The translations under genes were made by a program, and so were the position numbers. Shown here piece by piece: positions 41,421 to 49,808 of a stretch of 64,000 bases of DNA. How positions within the stretch are numbered: the first letter of the stretch is position 1; each line of letters begins with the position of its first letter. Below the pieces are notes generated by a model that was not told where the DNA came from, ran no database searches, and saw only the letters and a program-made list of their open reading frames with translations. The stretch covers positions 683,501-747,500 of the forward strand of contig NC_021191.1 in the NCBI RefSeq assembly GCF_000389965.1. Direction: 5' to 3'. Origin of the DNA: Actinoplanes sp. N902-109 (GTDB taxonomy: Bacteria; Actinomycetota; Actinomycetes; Mycobacteriales; Micromonosporaceae).

Positions 41421-42004
41421 GCCAGCGCGGCGTCCAGCAGGACGGCGGCCATCGCCCGGCACCGGAGCGCCGGGGTGCTGCCGCCGTCCAGGCGGGCACC
41501 GGCCGAGCCACCGTCGTACAGGATCAGCAGTTGCGCAGCCAGCGCCTCCGGGTCCGGGACCCCGGCCTCGGCCGCGAGCTGCGCGAAGAGGCCGCGGGTC
41601 CAGGCCCGGTTGGCCTGCGAGACCTCGTCGGCCACGCCGCCCGGCTCGGACTCGGCGGCCGCGTTGTAGAAGGCGCACCCGCGGTAGTTCGGCTCGCCGG
41701 CCCGCTCGGCGAGGAGGTCGAAGACGCCCAGCAGCCGGTCACGGGGGGTGGTGAAGCGTTCGAGCCCGGTCAGCAGACGCTGGCGGCGCTGCTCGCGCCG
41801 GCCCTCCAGGTAGGCCCGGATCAGCTCGTCCTTGCTGCCGAAGCAGCTGTAGAGCGACGCCTTGGCGACGCCGGCCTTCTCGATGACGCGGTCGATGCCG
41901 ACCGTGTGCACGCCTTCGGCATAGAACAGCTCGTCGGCGGCGGCCAGCAGGCGGTCGCGCGCGGATGTCTTCTTGCCGGCCATGGTGGGTGATCCAGCGG
42001 ACAT
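41417..42004 (-). CDS. TetR-family regulator
   Basis: A 195-residue regulator with the TetR helix-turn-helix (RDRLLAAADELFYAEGVHTVGIDRVIEKAGVAKASLYSCFGSKDELI, residues about 16-60). The ligand domain contains YRGCAFYNAAAESEPGG, the TetR_C type of the AcrR/YxaF group. The start at 42004 fits a -10 box TATCGT seven bases away; an ATG at 41983 is the alternative. It is divergent from an MFS exporter, with two identical operator candidates between them, and ends 4 bases over the end of the preceding MFS gene. Confidence 0.9.
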   Translation of the reverse strand: MSAGSPTMAGKKTSARDRLLAAADELFYAEGVHTVGIDRVIEKAGVAKASLYSCFGSKDELIRAYLEGRREQRRQRLLTGLERFTTPRDRLLGVFDLLAERAGEPNYRGCAFYNAAAESEPGGVADEVSQANRAWTRGLFAQLAAEAGVPDPEALAAQLLILYDGGSAGARLDGGSTPALRCRAMAAVLLDAALA

Positions 42005-42019
42005 GCCCTTGACGATAGC

Positions 42020-42062
42020 AGACAGGTCTGTCTAGTTTCGAGGTGACCAGACAGACCTGTCT
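42020..42062. promoter_or_regulatory. Paired TetR operators between tetR and MFS genes
   Basis: AGACAGGTCTGTCT at 42020-42033 and its exact complement-strand copy AGACAGACCTGTCT at 42049-42062 are each near-palindromes of 14 bases. The first lies just upstream of the tetR -10 box (42012-42017), the second before the MFS start at 42082. The regulator probably represses both genes. Confidence 0.75.
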
Positions 42063-42081
42063 GTAGGAATGGGGAACGCCG

Positions 42082-43296
42082 ATGACGACCACCGAGATCC
42101 GCCGGCCCGAGGCAGTACGCGGCAGGCGGTTGTCCCACCCGGTCGCGTTCGCCGCCATCGCCGCCATCTTCATCGCGTTCACCGCGGCCTCCAGCGCGCC
42201 CTCCCCGCTCTACGTCGTCTACCAGCAGCTCTGGGGCTTCTCGGCGGTCACCCTCACGGTCGTCTTCGCCGTGTACGTGGTCGGCCTGGTCGGCGCGCTG
42301 CTGGTGCTGGGTGCGCTGTCCGACCACATCGGCCGGCGTCCGGTGCTCGCCGCCGCGATCGGGCTGGAAGTCGTGGCACTGGTCGCCTTCCTCAACGCCG
42401 GTGACGTCAGCATGCTGCTGGTGGCGCGTTTCCTGCAGGGCATCGCGACCGGCGCGGCGATGACCACGCTCGGCGCCACGCTGGTGGACCTGAACCCGCC
42501 GCACGCACCCGGCCGGGCCGGCCTGCTCAACAGCATCGTGCCGCCCTCCGGTCTCGCGCTCGGCTCGCTGGGTGCCGGTGCGCTCGTCCAGTACGCCCCC
42601 GGGCCCACCCACCTCATCTGGGCGATCCTGCTCGCGGGCATGGTCGTCGCGGGCGCCATCGTGCTGCTGCTCCCGGAGACCTCGGCCAAGCGCCCCGGCG
42701 GGGTGGCCTCGCTGCTGCCCAAGCTCGGGGTGCCGGCCCGGCTCCGGACCGACCTGTTCGCGCTGATCCCGATCCTTGTGGCGAGCTGGGCGCTGGGCGG
42801 GCTCTACATGTCGCTCGGACCGTCGGTCGCGGTCGGCGTGTTCCACCTCGGCAGCCACCTGATCGGCGGCCTGGTCGTGTCGCTGCTCTGCGGCACCGGC
42901 GCGCTGACCGCGTTCGCCCTGCGGACCCGTCCGACCCCGCGGGTCCTCGCGATCGCGGGTGCGCTGCTGACCGTCGGCACCGCGGTCACGCTGATCGGCA
43001 TGGAGGCCGGCTCGGTGCTGGTCGCCGCGATCGGCACCGTCGTGGCCGGCATGGGCTTCGGCGCCTCGTCGCTCGCGTCCTTCGGCACGCTGGCGTTGCT
43101 GGCGGCGCCGGCCGAGCGTGGCGAGCTGTTCGCGGTCGCGCTGACCGTCTCGTACGTGGCGTTCAGCGTCCCCGCGGTGGTCGCCGGGCTGGCCGCCACC
43201 ACCTTCGGCCTGGAGTCGACCGCCCTGATCTACGGGCTGGTCGTGGTCACCCTCGGCGGCCTCGCCCTGATCCTGCAGAAGGCCCGCAGGGGCTGA
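42082..43296 (+). CDS. MFS exporter (12-helix)
   Basis: A 404-residue major facilitator protein with twelve helices. LGALSDHIGRRPVLAAA is the loop 2-3 signature and LLVARFLQGIATGAAMTTLG the following helix. A GGGGAA ribosome site precedes the ATG. It lies divergent from its probable TetR regulator across two operator copies. A drug or metabolite efflux role is likely; substrate unknown. A strong hairpin follows the stop. Confidence 0.9.
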   Translation: MTTTEIRRPEAVRGRRLSHPVAFAAIAAIFIAFTAASSAPSPLYVVYQQLWGFSAVTLTVVFAVYVVGLVGALLVLGALSDHIGRRPVLAAAIGLEVVALVAFLNAGDVSMLLVARFLQGIATGAAMTTLGATLVDLNPPHAPGRAGLLNSIVPPSGLALGSLGAGALVQYAPGPTHLIWAILLAGMVVAGAIVLLLPETSAKRPGGVASLLPKLGVPARLRTDLFALIPILVASWALGGLYMSLGPSVAVGVFHLGSHLIGGLVVSLLCGTGALTAFALRTRPTPRVLAIAGALLTVGTAVTLIGMEAGSVLVAAIGTVVAGMGFGASSLASFGTLALLAAPAERGELFAVALTVSYVAFSVPAVVAGLAATTFGLESTALIYGLVVVTLGGLALILQKARRG

Positions 43297-43324
43297 GTTT
43301 CCGCAGCTCTTTCGTGGTGCACCG

Positions 43325-43356
43325 GCGTGGACTGGCGGCCCGGCCGCCGACCACGC
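43325..43356 (+). terminator. Terminator hairpin after the MFS gene
   Basis: GCGTGG pairs with CCACGC, and inside it GGCGGC pairs with GCCGCC around a CCG loop. There is no T run after it. Confidence 0.55.
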
Positions 43357-43393
43357 CCGACCATATGGTGCAAAACCACATGAAGGGCTGCAT

Positions 43394-44989
43394 ATGCGAA
43401 GAATTCTGGCGACCGCCGCAGCGCTGGCGCTGGTGCTCTCCGGTGCCGGTGCGGCCTCCGCCGACCCGGTGATGACCTCGCGCGATGCGACCGGTTACCC
43501 GGCGATCAGCTGGGGCAGCTGCACCGACCCGACGCTGGTGTCGGCCAAGGCCGAATGCGGGTACCTGAGCGTCCCCCTGGACTACGCCAAGCCCGGCGGC
43601 ACCACGATCAAGCTGGCCGTCTCGCGGATCAGGAGCACCGTCTCGCCGCAGGGCCGGCAGGGCGTCATGCTGGTCAACCCCGGGGGACCCGGTGGCTCCG
43701 GGCTGTCGCTGTCGGTGCTCGGCCGCTACGTGCCGGCCGGAGCCGGTGACTTCTTCGACTGGATCGGCTTCGACCCGCGCGGCGTCGGTGCCAGCAAGCC
43801 CGCGCTGAGCTGCGACCCCGACTACCTGGGAGCGGACCGTCCGCAGTACGCGCCGGTGACGGCGGCGATCGAGAAGGCGTGGCTCAAGCGCGCCAAGGGG
43901 TACGCGAACGACTGCGCCAAGCGCGGCGGGAAGCTGCTCGACCACATGCGCACCACGGACACCGTCCGCGACATGGAAAGCCTGCGGATCGCGCTCGGGG
44001 AAAGCAAGATCAACTTCTATGGGTTCTCGTACGGTACGTACCTGGGCCAGGTCTACGCGACGCTCTACCCGCAGCGGGTCGGCAAGATGGTGCTGGACGG
44101 CAACGTCGACCCCGGCCGGGTCTGGTACGACGCGAATCTCGACCAGGACATCGCGTTCGAGCGCACCATGAAGATCTACTTCGGCTGGCTTGCCAGGTAC
44201 GACAAGGTCTACCACCTGGGCACCGACGCCAAGACGGTCGAGCGGCTGTTCTACAAGGAGCAGGCGAAGCTGAGCAAGAAGCCGGTGCACGGGTTCGGCG
44301 GCGCCGAGCTGACCGACGTGTTCCTGCAGGCCGGCTATTACGTCTTCGGCTGGGAGGCGGTGGCCACCGCATTCTCGGCCTTGGTCAACGACCGCGACAT
44401 CACCGCCGTGCGTGCCCTGTTCGATGCCGCCAACCCCACCAGCAAGGGCGCTGACAACGGGTACGCCGTCTACCTGGCGACCCAGTGCACCGACGTCAAG
44501 TGGCCGGCCGCCTGGAGCAAGTGGCGGGCCGACAACACCCGGGTCGACCGGAGCGCCCCGTTCGAGACCTGGGGCAACGCCTGGTTCAACGCACCCTGCC
44601 TGAACTGGGCCGGCAAGGCGGGCAAGCCGGTCGCCGTCACCGGTAAGAAGGTCGCACCCGTCCTGCTGCTCAGCGAGACGCTCGACGGGGCGACCCCGTT
44701 CACCGGCAGCCTGGAGGTGCGCCGCCGGTTCCCGAACGCGGTGCTGGTCGAGGGGGTCGGCGGCACCACTCACGCGGGCTCGCTGTTCGGCAACGCATGC
44801 GTGGACCTGACGGTTGCCGAGTACCTGGCCAACGGCACGCTGCCGGCCCGTCTCAAGGGCAACACCAGCGACAAGAAGTGCCCGCCGCTGCCGCAGCCCG
44901 ACCCCACCGCGAAAGTCGCCGGAAAGAGCGCGGCCGGGGCGGCCGGACTGAGCCGCCTCGAGCTGCAGAGCCTCATCGGGCGACGCTGA
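43394..44989 (+). CDS. Secreted alpha/beta-hydrolase, tripeptidyl aminopeptidase type
   Basis: A 531-residue exported hydrolase of the S33/TAP-like family. Signal peptide at 1-23 (ends ASA), oxyanion loop NPGGPGGSG near residue 95, nucleophile elbow GFSYGTYLG (Ser near 213), and C-terminal TAP-like domain with LLSETLDGATPF (Asp) and GGTTHAG (His). These enzymes remove tripeptides from extracellular peptides. The ATG has GAAGGG upstream. The short palindrome ACCATATGGT (43360-43369) upstream may be regulatory. The C-terminus has a Lys/Ala-rich tail. Confidence 0.87.
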   Translation: MRRILATAAALALVLSGAGAASADPVMTSRDATGYPAISWGSCTDPTLVSAKAECGYLSVPLDYAKPGGTTIKLAVSRIRSTVSPQGRQGVMLVNPGGPGGSGLSLSVLGRYVPAGAGDFFDWIGFDPRGVGASKPALSCDPDYLGADRPQYAPVTAAIEKAWLKRAKGYANDCAKRGGKLLDHMRTTDTVRDMESLRIALGESKINFYGFSYGTYLGQVYATLYPQRVGKMVLDGNVDPGRVWYDANLDQDIAFERTMKIYFGWLARYDKVYHLGTDAKTVERLFYKEQAKLSKKPVHGFGGAELTDVFLQAGYYVFGWEAVATAFSALVNDRDITAVRALFDAANPTSKGADNGYAVYLATQCTDVKWPAAWSKWRADNTRVDRSAPFETWGNAWFNAPCLNWAGKAGKPVAVTGKKVAPVLLLSETLDGATPFTGSLEVRRRFPNAVLVEGVGGTTHAGSLFGNACVDLTVAEYLANGTLPARLKGNTSDKKCPPLPQPDPTAKVAGKSAAGAAGLSRLELQSLIGRR

Positions 44990-45043
44990 TCACAGCTCCT
45001 GCCTGCGGACGCCGCCCGCTGCCGTCGGGTATGGTGGCGTCCG

Positions 45044-45138
45044 CGAAGGGGAGTAGCTCCCAATGTCGTGGTCGACATACTGACCGCTCCGGCGGTCCGG
45101 CCACGCAGCCTCACATCCCGGGGCGAGCGAGACCTTCG
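45044..45138 (+). promoter_or_regulatory. yybP-ykoY manganese riboswitch aptamer
   Basis: The P1 stem pairs CGAAGG (45044-45049) with CCTTCG (45133-45138). Directly inside are the conserved GGGGAGTAG element (5' side) and GCGAGCGAGACCTT (3' side), the two diagnostic parts of the yybP-ykoY class. GGTC/GACC (45070-45073, 45082-45085) forms an inner hairpin. A separate hairpin GCGGACGCC/GGCGTCCGC stands just upstream (45005-45044). Downstream, GTCGAGGTC (45162-45170) could pair with the 3' strand of P1 and act as the switch. The GGGAG site near 45206 lies in a further hairpin CCCGGT/ACCGGG. The gene that follows is a GDT1-type exporter, the usual partner. Confidence 0.85.
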
Positions 45139-45221
45139 ACTTGGTCAACACATTTGGCCGGGTCGAGGTCGCTCTGTGCCCCGAAGCCCGGTCGACATAC
45201 GCACCGGGAGTCTTGCTTCTC

Positions 45222-45809
45222 ATGGACGGTTTTCTCGTCGCCCTCGGCGTCAGCTTCGCCGTGATCTTCGTCGCCGAGCTCGGCGACAAGTCACAGCTGA
45301 TGGCGCTGACCTTCGCCACCCGCTTCAAGACCGTGCCGGTGCTGATCGGCATCACCGTCGCCACCGCCGTCGTCCACCTTGTCTCCGTCGGCGTGGGCTA
45401 CGGTCTCGGCGCCACCCTGCCGACCGGCTGGATCTCGCTGATCGCCGGGCTCGCCTTCCTCGTCTTCGGCGCCTGGACGTTGCGCGGCGACAACCTCACC
45501 GACGACGAGAAGTCCAAGGCCGAGCGCAGCACCGGCTCGGCGATCCTCGCCGTCGGCGGCGCGTTCTTCCTGGCCGAGCTGGGGGACAAGACCATGCTGG
45601 CCACCATCACCCTGGCCACCAAGTACGGCTGGTTCGGCACCTGGCTCGGCTCCACGGTCGGCATGGTCGCCGCCGACGCGCTGGCCATCCTGGTCGGCCG
45701 GCTGCTCGGGCGGCACCTGCCGGAGAAGGCCATCAAGTACGGCGCCGCCGCGCTCTTCGCTATCTTCGGCATCTGGCTCATCGTCGAGGCTCTCACCCAG
45801 CTCACCTAA
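45222..45809 (+). CDS. UPF0016/GDT1-family manganese exporter
   Basis: A 195-residue membrane protein with six helices in two repeats. Each repeat has the ExGDK signature: FVAELGDKSQLMAL near residue 20 and FLAELGDKTMLATI near residue 124. These proteins (TMEM165/Gdt1, MneA) export Mn2+. The start at 45222 follows the riboswitch; the frame could begin at 45141 but that part belongs to the aptamer. The riboswitch predicts that manganese turns this gene on. The cyclase gene follows after 13 bases. Confidence 0.92.
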   Translation: MDGFLVALGVSFAVIFVAELGDKSQLMALTFATRFKTVPVLIGITVATAVVHLVSVGVGYGLGATLPTGWISLIAGLAFLVFGAWTLRGDNLTDDEKSKAERSTGSAILAVGGAFFLAELGDKTMLATITLATKYGWFGTWLGSTVGMVAADALAILVGRLLGRHLPEKAIKYGAAALFAIFGIWLIVEALTQLT

Positions 45810-45822
45810 CGGGAGAACTGCC

Positions 45823-46779
45823 ATGCCACTGCAGTACCGCGCCGAGTTCGACGCCGTTGTGACCTTCAGCAACGGCGGCGGGCTGCAGACCCAGGGCTTC
45901 CGGGTGGACCTGCCGCAGGCCGAGGCGACCGAGGCGGAGATCGCCGGGCTGTTCGTGTCGGCGTGCCGGCTGCTCATGGTCGGCACCGTCGAGCTCAGCA
46001 ACATCCGGGTGTTCGCCGAGCCGCACCTGGGCACCCCCGGCGGCCCCTCGGAGCGGCGCGCGGTGCGCTACGTCGAGCTGAGCCACGTGATCGCGGACGG
46101 CATGGTGACGTATCCGGGGCTGCCCGTCCCGGAGATCACCCCGCACCTCACCCGCGAGGCGTCCCGCAACGTCTACGCCGACGGCGTCGAGTTCGCGATC
46201 GACCGGATCTCGATGGTCGGCAACACCGGCACGTACCTGGACAGTCCGTTCCACCGCTACCCGGGCCGTACGGACCTGGCCGGCATCCCGCTCGAACGCC
46301 TCGCCGACCTGCCCGCCGTGGTGGTGCGCACGGCCGGCAGCGGCACCCGCGGCGTGGCCGTCGACGACCTCCAGGACCTCGACGTCGCGGGCCGGGCGGT
46401 GCTGCTGCACACCGGCGGCGACCGCCACTGGGGCACCCCGGAGTACGCCAAGGACGCGCCGTTCCTCACCGCCGACGCTGCCCGATGGCTGGCCGGCCGG
46501 GGCCCGGCCCTGGTCGGCATCGACGCGGTCAACATCGACGACATCAGCCCGGAGAGCGCCGGTCACCGACCGGCCCACAGCCTGCTGCTCGACGCCGAGA
46601 TCCCGATTGTCGAGCACCTCACCGGCCTGGCCGAACTGCCCCCGACCGGCGCGCGGTTCACCGCTCTGCCGCCCCGGGTCGCGGCCTTCGGCACGTTCCC
46701 GGTCCGCGCCTTCGGCACCGTTCCCGCCTACGAACCCCACGACCACAAGCGCTCCGGAGGGTGGCTGCCGACGGCGTGA
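45823..46779 (+). CDS. Cyclase/kynurenine-formamidase-like hydrolase with N-terminal extension
   Basis: A 318-residue protein. Residues about 80-300 are the metal-dependent cyclase domain: VELSHVIADGMVTYPGLP opens it and NTGTYLDSPFHRYPGR is the metal site (Asp and His; the usual HxGTHxDxPxH has Tyr where the first motif His would be). Residues 1-78 form an extra alpha/beta domain of unknown role. A GGGAGAA ribosome site precedes the ATG. It may share the message of the manganese exporter. These enzymes hydrolyse amides or lactones. Substrate unknown. Confidence 0.8.
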   Translation: MPLQYRAEFDAVVTFSNGGGLQTQGFRVDLPQAEATEAEIAGLFVSACRLLMVGTVELSNIRVFAEPHLGTPGGPSERRAVRYVELSHVIADGMVTYPGLPVPEITPHLTREASRNVYADGVEFAIDRISMVGNTGTYLDSPFHRYPGRTDLAGIPLERLADLPAVVVRTAGSGTRGVAVDDLQDLDVAGRAVLLHTGGDRHWGTPEYAKDAPFLTADAARWLAGRGPALVGIDAVNIDDISPESAGHRPAHSLLLDAEIPIVEHLTGLAELPPTGARFTALPPRVAAFGTFPVRAFGTVPAYEPHDHKRSGGWLPTA

Positions 46780-46798
46780 GGCGGGCCGGCTGCCCGCC
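46780..46798. terminator. Convergent terminator hairpin
   Basis: GGCGGG and CCCGCC form a six-pair stem around seven bases, just after the cyclase stop and before the stop of the convergent MFS gene. Confidence 0.5.
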
Positions 46799-46810
46799 GG
46801 GTGCGGACGG

Positions 46811-48274
46811 TCAGTTGCTCCTCGGGAGGGCCGGCACGTCCAGGCCGGCGGCGCCGAGCACCTCGTCGGCCTCCACCTCGGTGACGGTGAACTTCGGCTC
46901 GCGGACGTGGGGCAGGGCCCAGCCGACGACGGCGGCGGCGAGAGCGGCCAGGGCGGCGCCCACCACGAACACGGCCACGAACTGGGTCTCGCGGGGCAGC
47001 GGCAGCGGGCCCGGAATCGGGTTGCGGGTCATCATGGTGACCACGAACGCCGTGCCCAGCGACATGCCCACCGAGCGCGCGATCGAGTTGACGCTGTTGG
47101 CGATGCCGGTCTCGGCGGGCTCGACGTGGGCGATCAACAGGGCGGGCAGGGCCGCATAGCCGAAGGTGACCGCGGTGTTGACCACCAGCGCCCCGACGAT
47201 GACCTGCCAGGTGGCCGAGTGCAGCACCGCGAGCAGCACGAAGCCGATCCCGGCCAGCACCGCCGCGAGCATCAGCGTCGCCTTGGCGCCGAAGCGGGCG
47301 ACCAGCCGGCCACCGAGCGGTGCGGAAAGGACGCCGCTGGCCGTGCCCGGCAGCAGGTAGACCAGGCTGGCGGCGAGCACGGAGGCGCCGAAGCCGTAAC
47401 CGGCGGCGGCCGGCGTCTGCACGAACGCGGAGACGGCGAGGAACACGGCGAACATCGCGAAGCCGAGGAACAGCCCGGCCGCGTTGGCCACCACGATCGG
47501 GCGGTGGCGCAGCATCCGCGGGCTGACCAGCGGGTGCGTGACCCGACGTTCGAGCAGGACGAACCCGGCCAGCACGACCACCGCGGCGGCCAGCGAGCCG
47601 AGCACCCGGGCCGAGGCCCAGCCCCAGTCGTTGCCCTCCTCCAGCGGCAGGATCAGCAGCACCAGGCCGAGACCGAGCAGCGCGGCGCCCACCCCGTCGA
47701 GGCTGCCGGTGGCCGCACCGGCGCGGCGCGGCAGCAGCCACACCCCGGCCAGGCCGATCGCGGTCAGCACCGAGGCCAGCCAGAACAGCTCGTGGTAGTC
47801 GCCGCCGTTGCGCATCAGCAGCCCGGTGACCACCAGCCCGAACCCGGCGCCGACCGACAGCATGCCGCTGACCAGGGCCATCGCGCCGGTCAGCCGCTGC
47901 GGGGGCAGCTCCTCGCGGAGCATGCCGATGGCCAGCGGGAAGAGCCCGAAGCTGGCGGCCTGGGCGACCCGGCCGGCCAGCAGCAGCGGCAGGCTGGAGG
48001 TGGTGGCGGCCAGCACCGAGCCGAGCAGCACCACGGTCAGCACGCCGAGCATGACCGGGCGGCGGCCGTACAGGTCGCCGAGCCGGCCCAGCATCGGGGT
48101 GAGGACCGCGGCGGCGAGCAGGTTGGCGGTGACCACCCAGCTGGCCGCGCTGGTCGAGACGCCGAGGTCGGCCCGGATGTCGGCGACCACCGGGACGACC
48201 AGGGTCTGCAGCGCCGAGACGAGCAGCACCACGTAGCAGGCGACGGGTAGTGCCAGGCGCGTTCTGAAGGTCAT
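46811..48274 (-). CDS. DHA2-type MFS exporter
   Basis: A 487-residue exporter with about 14 helices. LGRLGDLYGRRPVMLG is the loop 2-3 signature and SVGAGFGLVVTGLLM lies where antiporter motif C is expected. The ATG at 48274 is set by a TTGAGA-N17-TACGTT promoter ending seven bases upstream; a longer frame to 48508 runs into the divergent regulator. It is paired with a divergent TetR gene. Drug or metabolite efflux is likely. Confidence 0.9.
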   Translation of the reverse strand: MTFRTRLALPVACYVVLLVSALQTLVVPVVADIRADLGVSTSAASWVVTANLLAAAVLTPMLGRLGDLYGRRPVMLGVLTVVLLGSVLAATTSSLPLLLAGRVAQAASFGLFPLAIGMLREELPPQRLTGAMALVSGMLSVGAGFGLVVTGLLMRNGGDYHELFWLASVLTAIGLAGVWLLPRRAGAATGSLDGVGAALLGLGLVLLILPLEEGNDWGWASARVLGSLAAAVVVLAGFVLLERRVTHPLVSPRMLRHRPIVVANAAGLFLGFAMFAVFLAVSAFVQTPAAAGYGFGASVLAASLVYLLPGTASGVLSAPLGGRLVARFGAKATLMLAAVLAGIGFVLLAVLHSATWQVIVGALVVNTAVTFGYAALPALLIAHVEPAETGIANSVNSIARSVGMSLGTAFVVTMMTRNPIPGPLPLPRETQFVAVFVVGAALAALAAAVVGWALPHVREPKFTVTEVEADEVLGAAGLDVPALPRSN

Positions 48275-48281
48275 GAGGCCG

Positions 48282-48310
48282 AACGTAGACTCACCGCCAA
48301 GAATTCTCAA
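48282..48310 (-). promoter_or_regulatory. MFS promoter (leaderless)
   Basis: On the minus strand, TTGAGA (48310-48305), a 17-base spacer and TACGTT (48287-48282), with seven bases to the ATG at 48274. Confidence 0.65.
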
Positions 48311-48332
48311 CACGGTGTCGAAAATCCAGGAT

Positions 48333-48361
48333 GTGACGTCGATTTCAGTCGACGCTACAGT
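48333..48361 (+). promoter_or_regulatory. TetR promoter with operator in the spacer
   Basis: GTGACG (48333-48338), a 17-base spacer and TACAGT (48356-48361), then seven bases to the GTG at 48369. The perfect inverted repeat CGTCGA-TTTCAG-TCGACG (48337-48354) fills the spacer, where a bound repressor would block RNA polymerase. It may also control the divergent MFS promoter. Confidence 0.65.
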
Positions 48362-48368
48362 CGGAGAG

Positions 48369-48995
48369 GTGTCAGCCATCAGGAGTCGCCGGGCCCCCAC
48401 CAAAGGCGACCAGCGCGAGCAGGCCCTCATCGACGCGGCCCGGGAGGTCTTCCGGGAGAAGTCGATCAGCCAGGTCACGATCGACGAGCTGGCTGCGGCG
48501 GCCGGCATCGCCCGCTCCGGCTTCTACTTCTACTTCGAGTCCAAGCAGGCACTGCTCGCGGCGCTGGTCGACCAGCGGCTGGCCGAGCTCGACGAGGAGA
48601 CAGCCGAGTGGCTCGCCGGCGACGGGCTCGACCGTGGCGCCCTGCGCCGGGGTCTGGCCGCGGGGCTGGCCAAGTGGAAAGTCGACGGACGCTGGCTGCG
48701 CGAGGCGTTCATCACGCCCGACCCCGGCCCCGAGGTCAAGCATGTCCGCGACCGGCTGGTCGACGACGGCTGCTCGATGTTCAGCAGGCGCATCGAACGC
48801 GACGCGCGGGCCGGGCGCACGGTGAGCGGGCCACCCGACCTGATCGCCAAGATGGCCGTCCACCTGCGCAGCATCACGTTCGCCGACGTCTACGCCAACC
48901 CCGGGCAGTACGACGAGGACGAGCTGCTCGACACGCTCACCGACGCGATCCTGCGCCTGGTCTACGGCGGGATCCCCGGCGACGTCACCCGCTGA
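48369..48995 (+). CDS. TetR-family regulator
   Basis: A 208-residue regulator with the helix-turn-helix DQREQALIDAAREVFREKSIS to GIARSGFYFYFESKQALL (about 15-60). The ligand domain (about 70-200) is of the EthR/RolR-like kind, with WLREAFITPDPGPEV. The GTG at 48369 is set by the leaderless promoter. It is divergent from the MFS exporter at 46811-48274 and probably represses both genes through the palindrome at 48337-48354. Confidence 0.9.
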   Translation: MSAIRSRRAPTKGDQREQALIDAAREVFREKSISQVTIDELAAAAGIARSGFYFYFESKQALLAALVDQRLAELDEETAEWLAGDGLDRGALRRGLAAGLAKWKVDGRWLREAFITPDPGPEVKHVRDRLVDDGCSMFSRRIERDARAGRTVSGPPDLIAKMAVHLRSITFADVYANPGQYDEDELLDTLTDAILRLVYGGIPGDVTR

Positions 48996-49088
48996 GGCGG
49001 GAAAGTTCGGCAAAACGGCTCAGAAGACGCCGGACCCTGCCGAAGATGGGCTGATGACCTTCATCTTCCGACGGGCTGGGGCGCGCCG

Positions 49089-49808
49089 ATGACCGATCTC
49101 GAGGCGGAGCTGCGAGGTGCCCAGCGGATCGGCAGCAAGGGGCTGACCACGCCGACCGAGATCGGGATCGCCCGGGCGGCAGCGCTGTTCGAGCGGGTCG
49201 ACCCGGCGGCCGCGGCCCAGCACCTGGAGCCGGTGCTGGCCGCCGACCCGGAGTCCGGCGCCGGGTGGGTCCTGATGGCACGGATCCGGCTCGTGCTCGA
49301 CGAGGTCGACAAGGCGCTCGACGCGGCCAATCGGGCGATCGACCTGGTCCCGGAGGATGCCCGCCCGCTGGCGATCGCGAGTCGTGCGCTGACCCTGCTC
49401 GGCCGGCACGAGGAGGCCGTCACCATGGCCTACCGGGCGGTCATCGTGGATCCCCGCAACGCGCTGTGGCACGACCGGGTCGCCTGGGCCCTGCTCGCCG
49501 CGGACCGGCAGTACGCCGACGCCGAACAGGCCGCGCGCACCGCGGTGGGCCTGGCGCCGGACGAGGCCCACTACTACTTCACCCACGGGGTGACGCTGGA
49601 CGCGCTCGGGCACGCCGACCAGGCCCGGCAGGCGTTCATGATCTCGCTCAAGCTGGAGCCGGAGAACCCGGTCGCGCAGCACCGCCTGGCCAAGCTCAAC
49701 GGCGAGGCGGTCAAGGAGCCGGAGAAGAAGAAGCGCGGCTGGAAGCTGTTCGGGCGGCGCGGCGAGGCGGCTAACGGGCCATCGCGCCCCGAGGAGTATC
49801 TGCCCTAG
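49089..49808 (+). CDS. TPR-repeat protein
   Basis: A 239-residue soluble protein of helical tetratricopeptide repeats: AWHDRVAWALLAADRQYADAEQ-type helices recur about every 34 residues between 25 and 210, each with Ala/Gly/Leu at the packing positions and a DP turn (AADPESGAG, VDPRNALWH, LAPDEAHYY, LEPENPVAQ). The C-terminus is basic (KKKRGWKLFGRRG). TPR proteins act as scaffolds; the partner is unknown. It overlaps the convergent flippase-like gene by 38 bases. Confidence 0.85.
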   Translation: MTDLEAELRGAQRIGSKGLTTPTEIGIARAAALFERVDPAAAAQHLEPVLAADPESGAGWVLMARIRLVLDEVDKALDAANRAIDLVPEDARPLAIASRALTLLGRHEEAVTMAYRAVIVDPRNALWHDRVAWALLAADRQYADAEQAARTAVGLAPDEAHYYFTHGVTLDALGHADQARQAFMISLKLEPENPVAQHRLAKLNGEAVKEPEKKKRGWKLFGRRGEAANGPSRPEEYLP

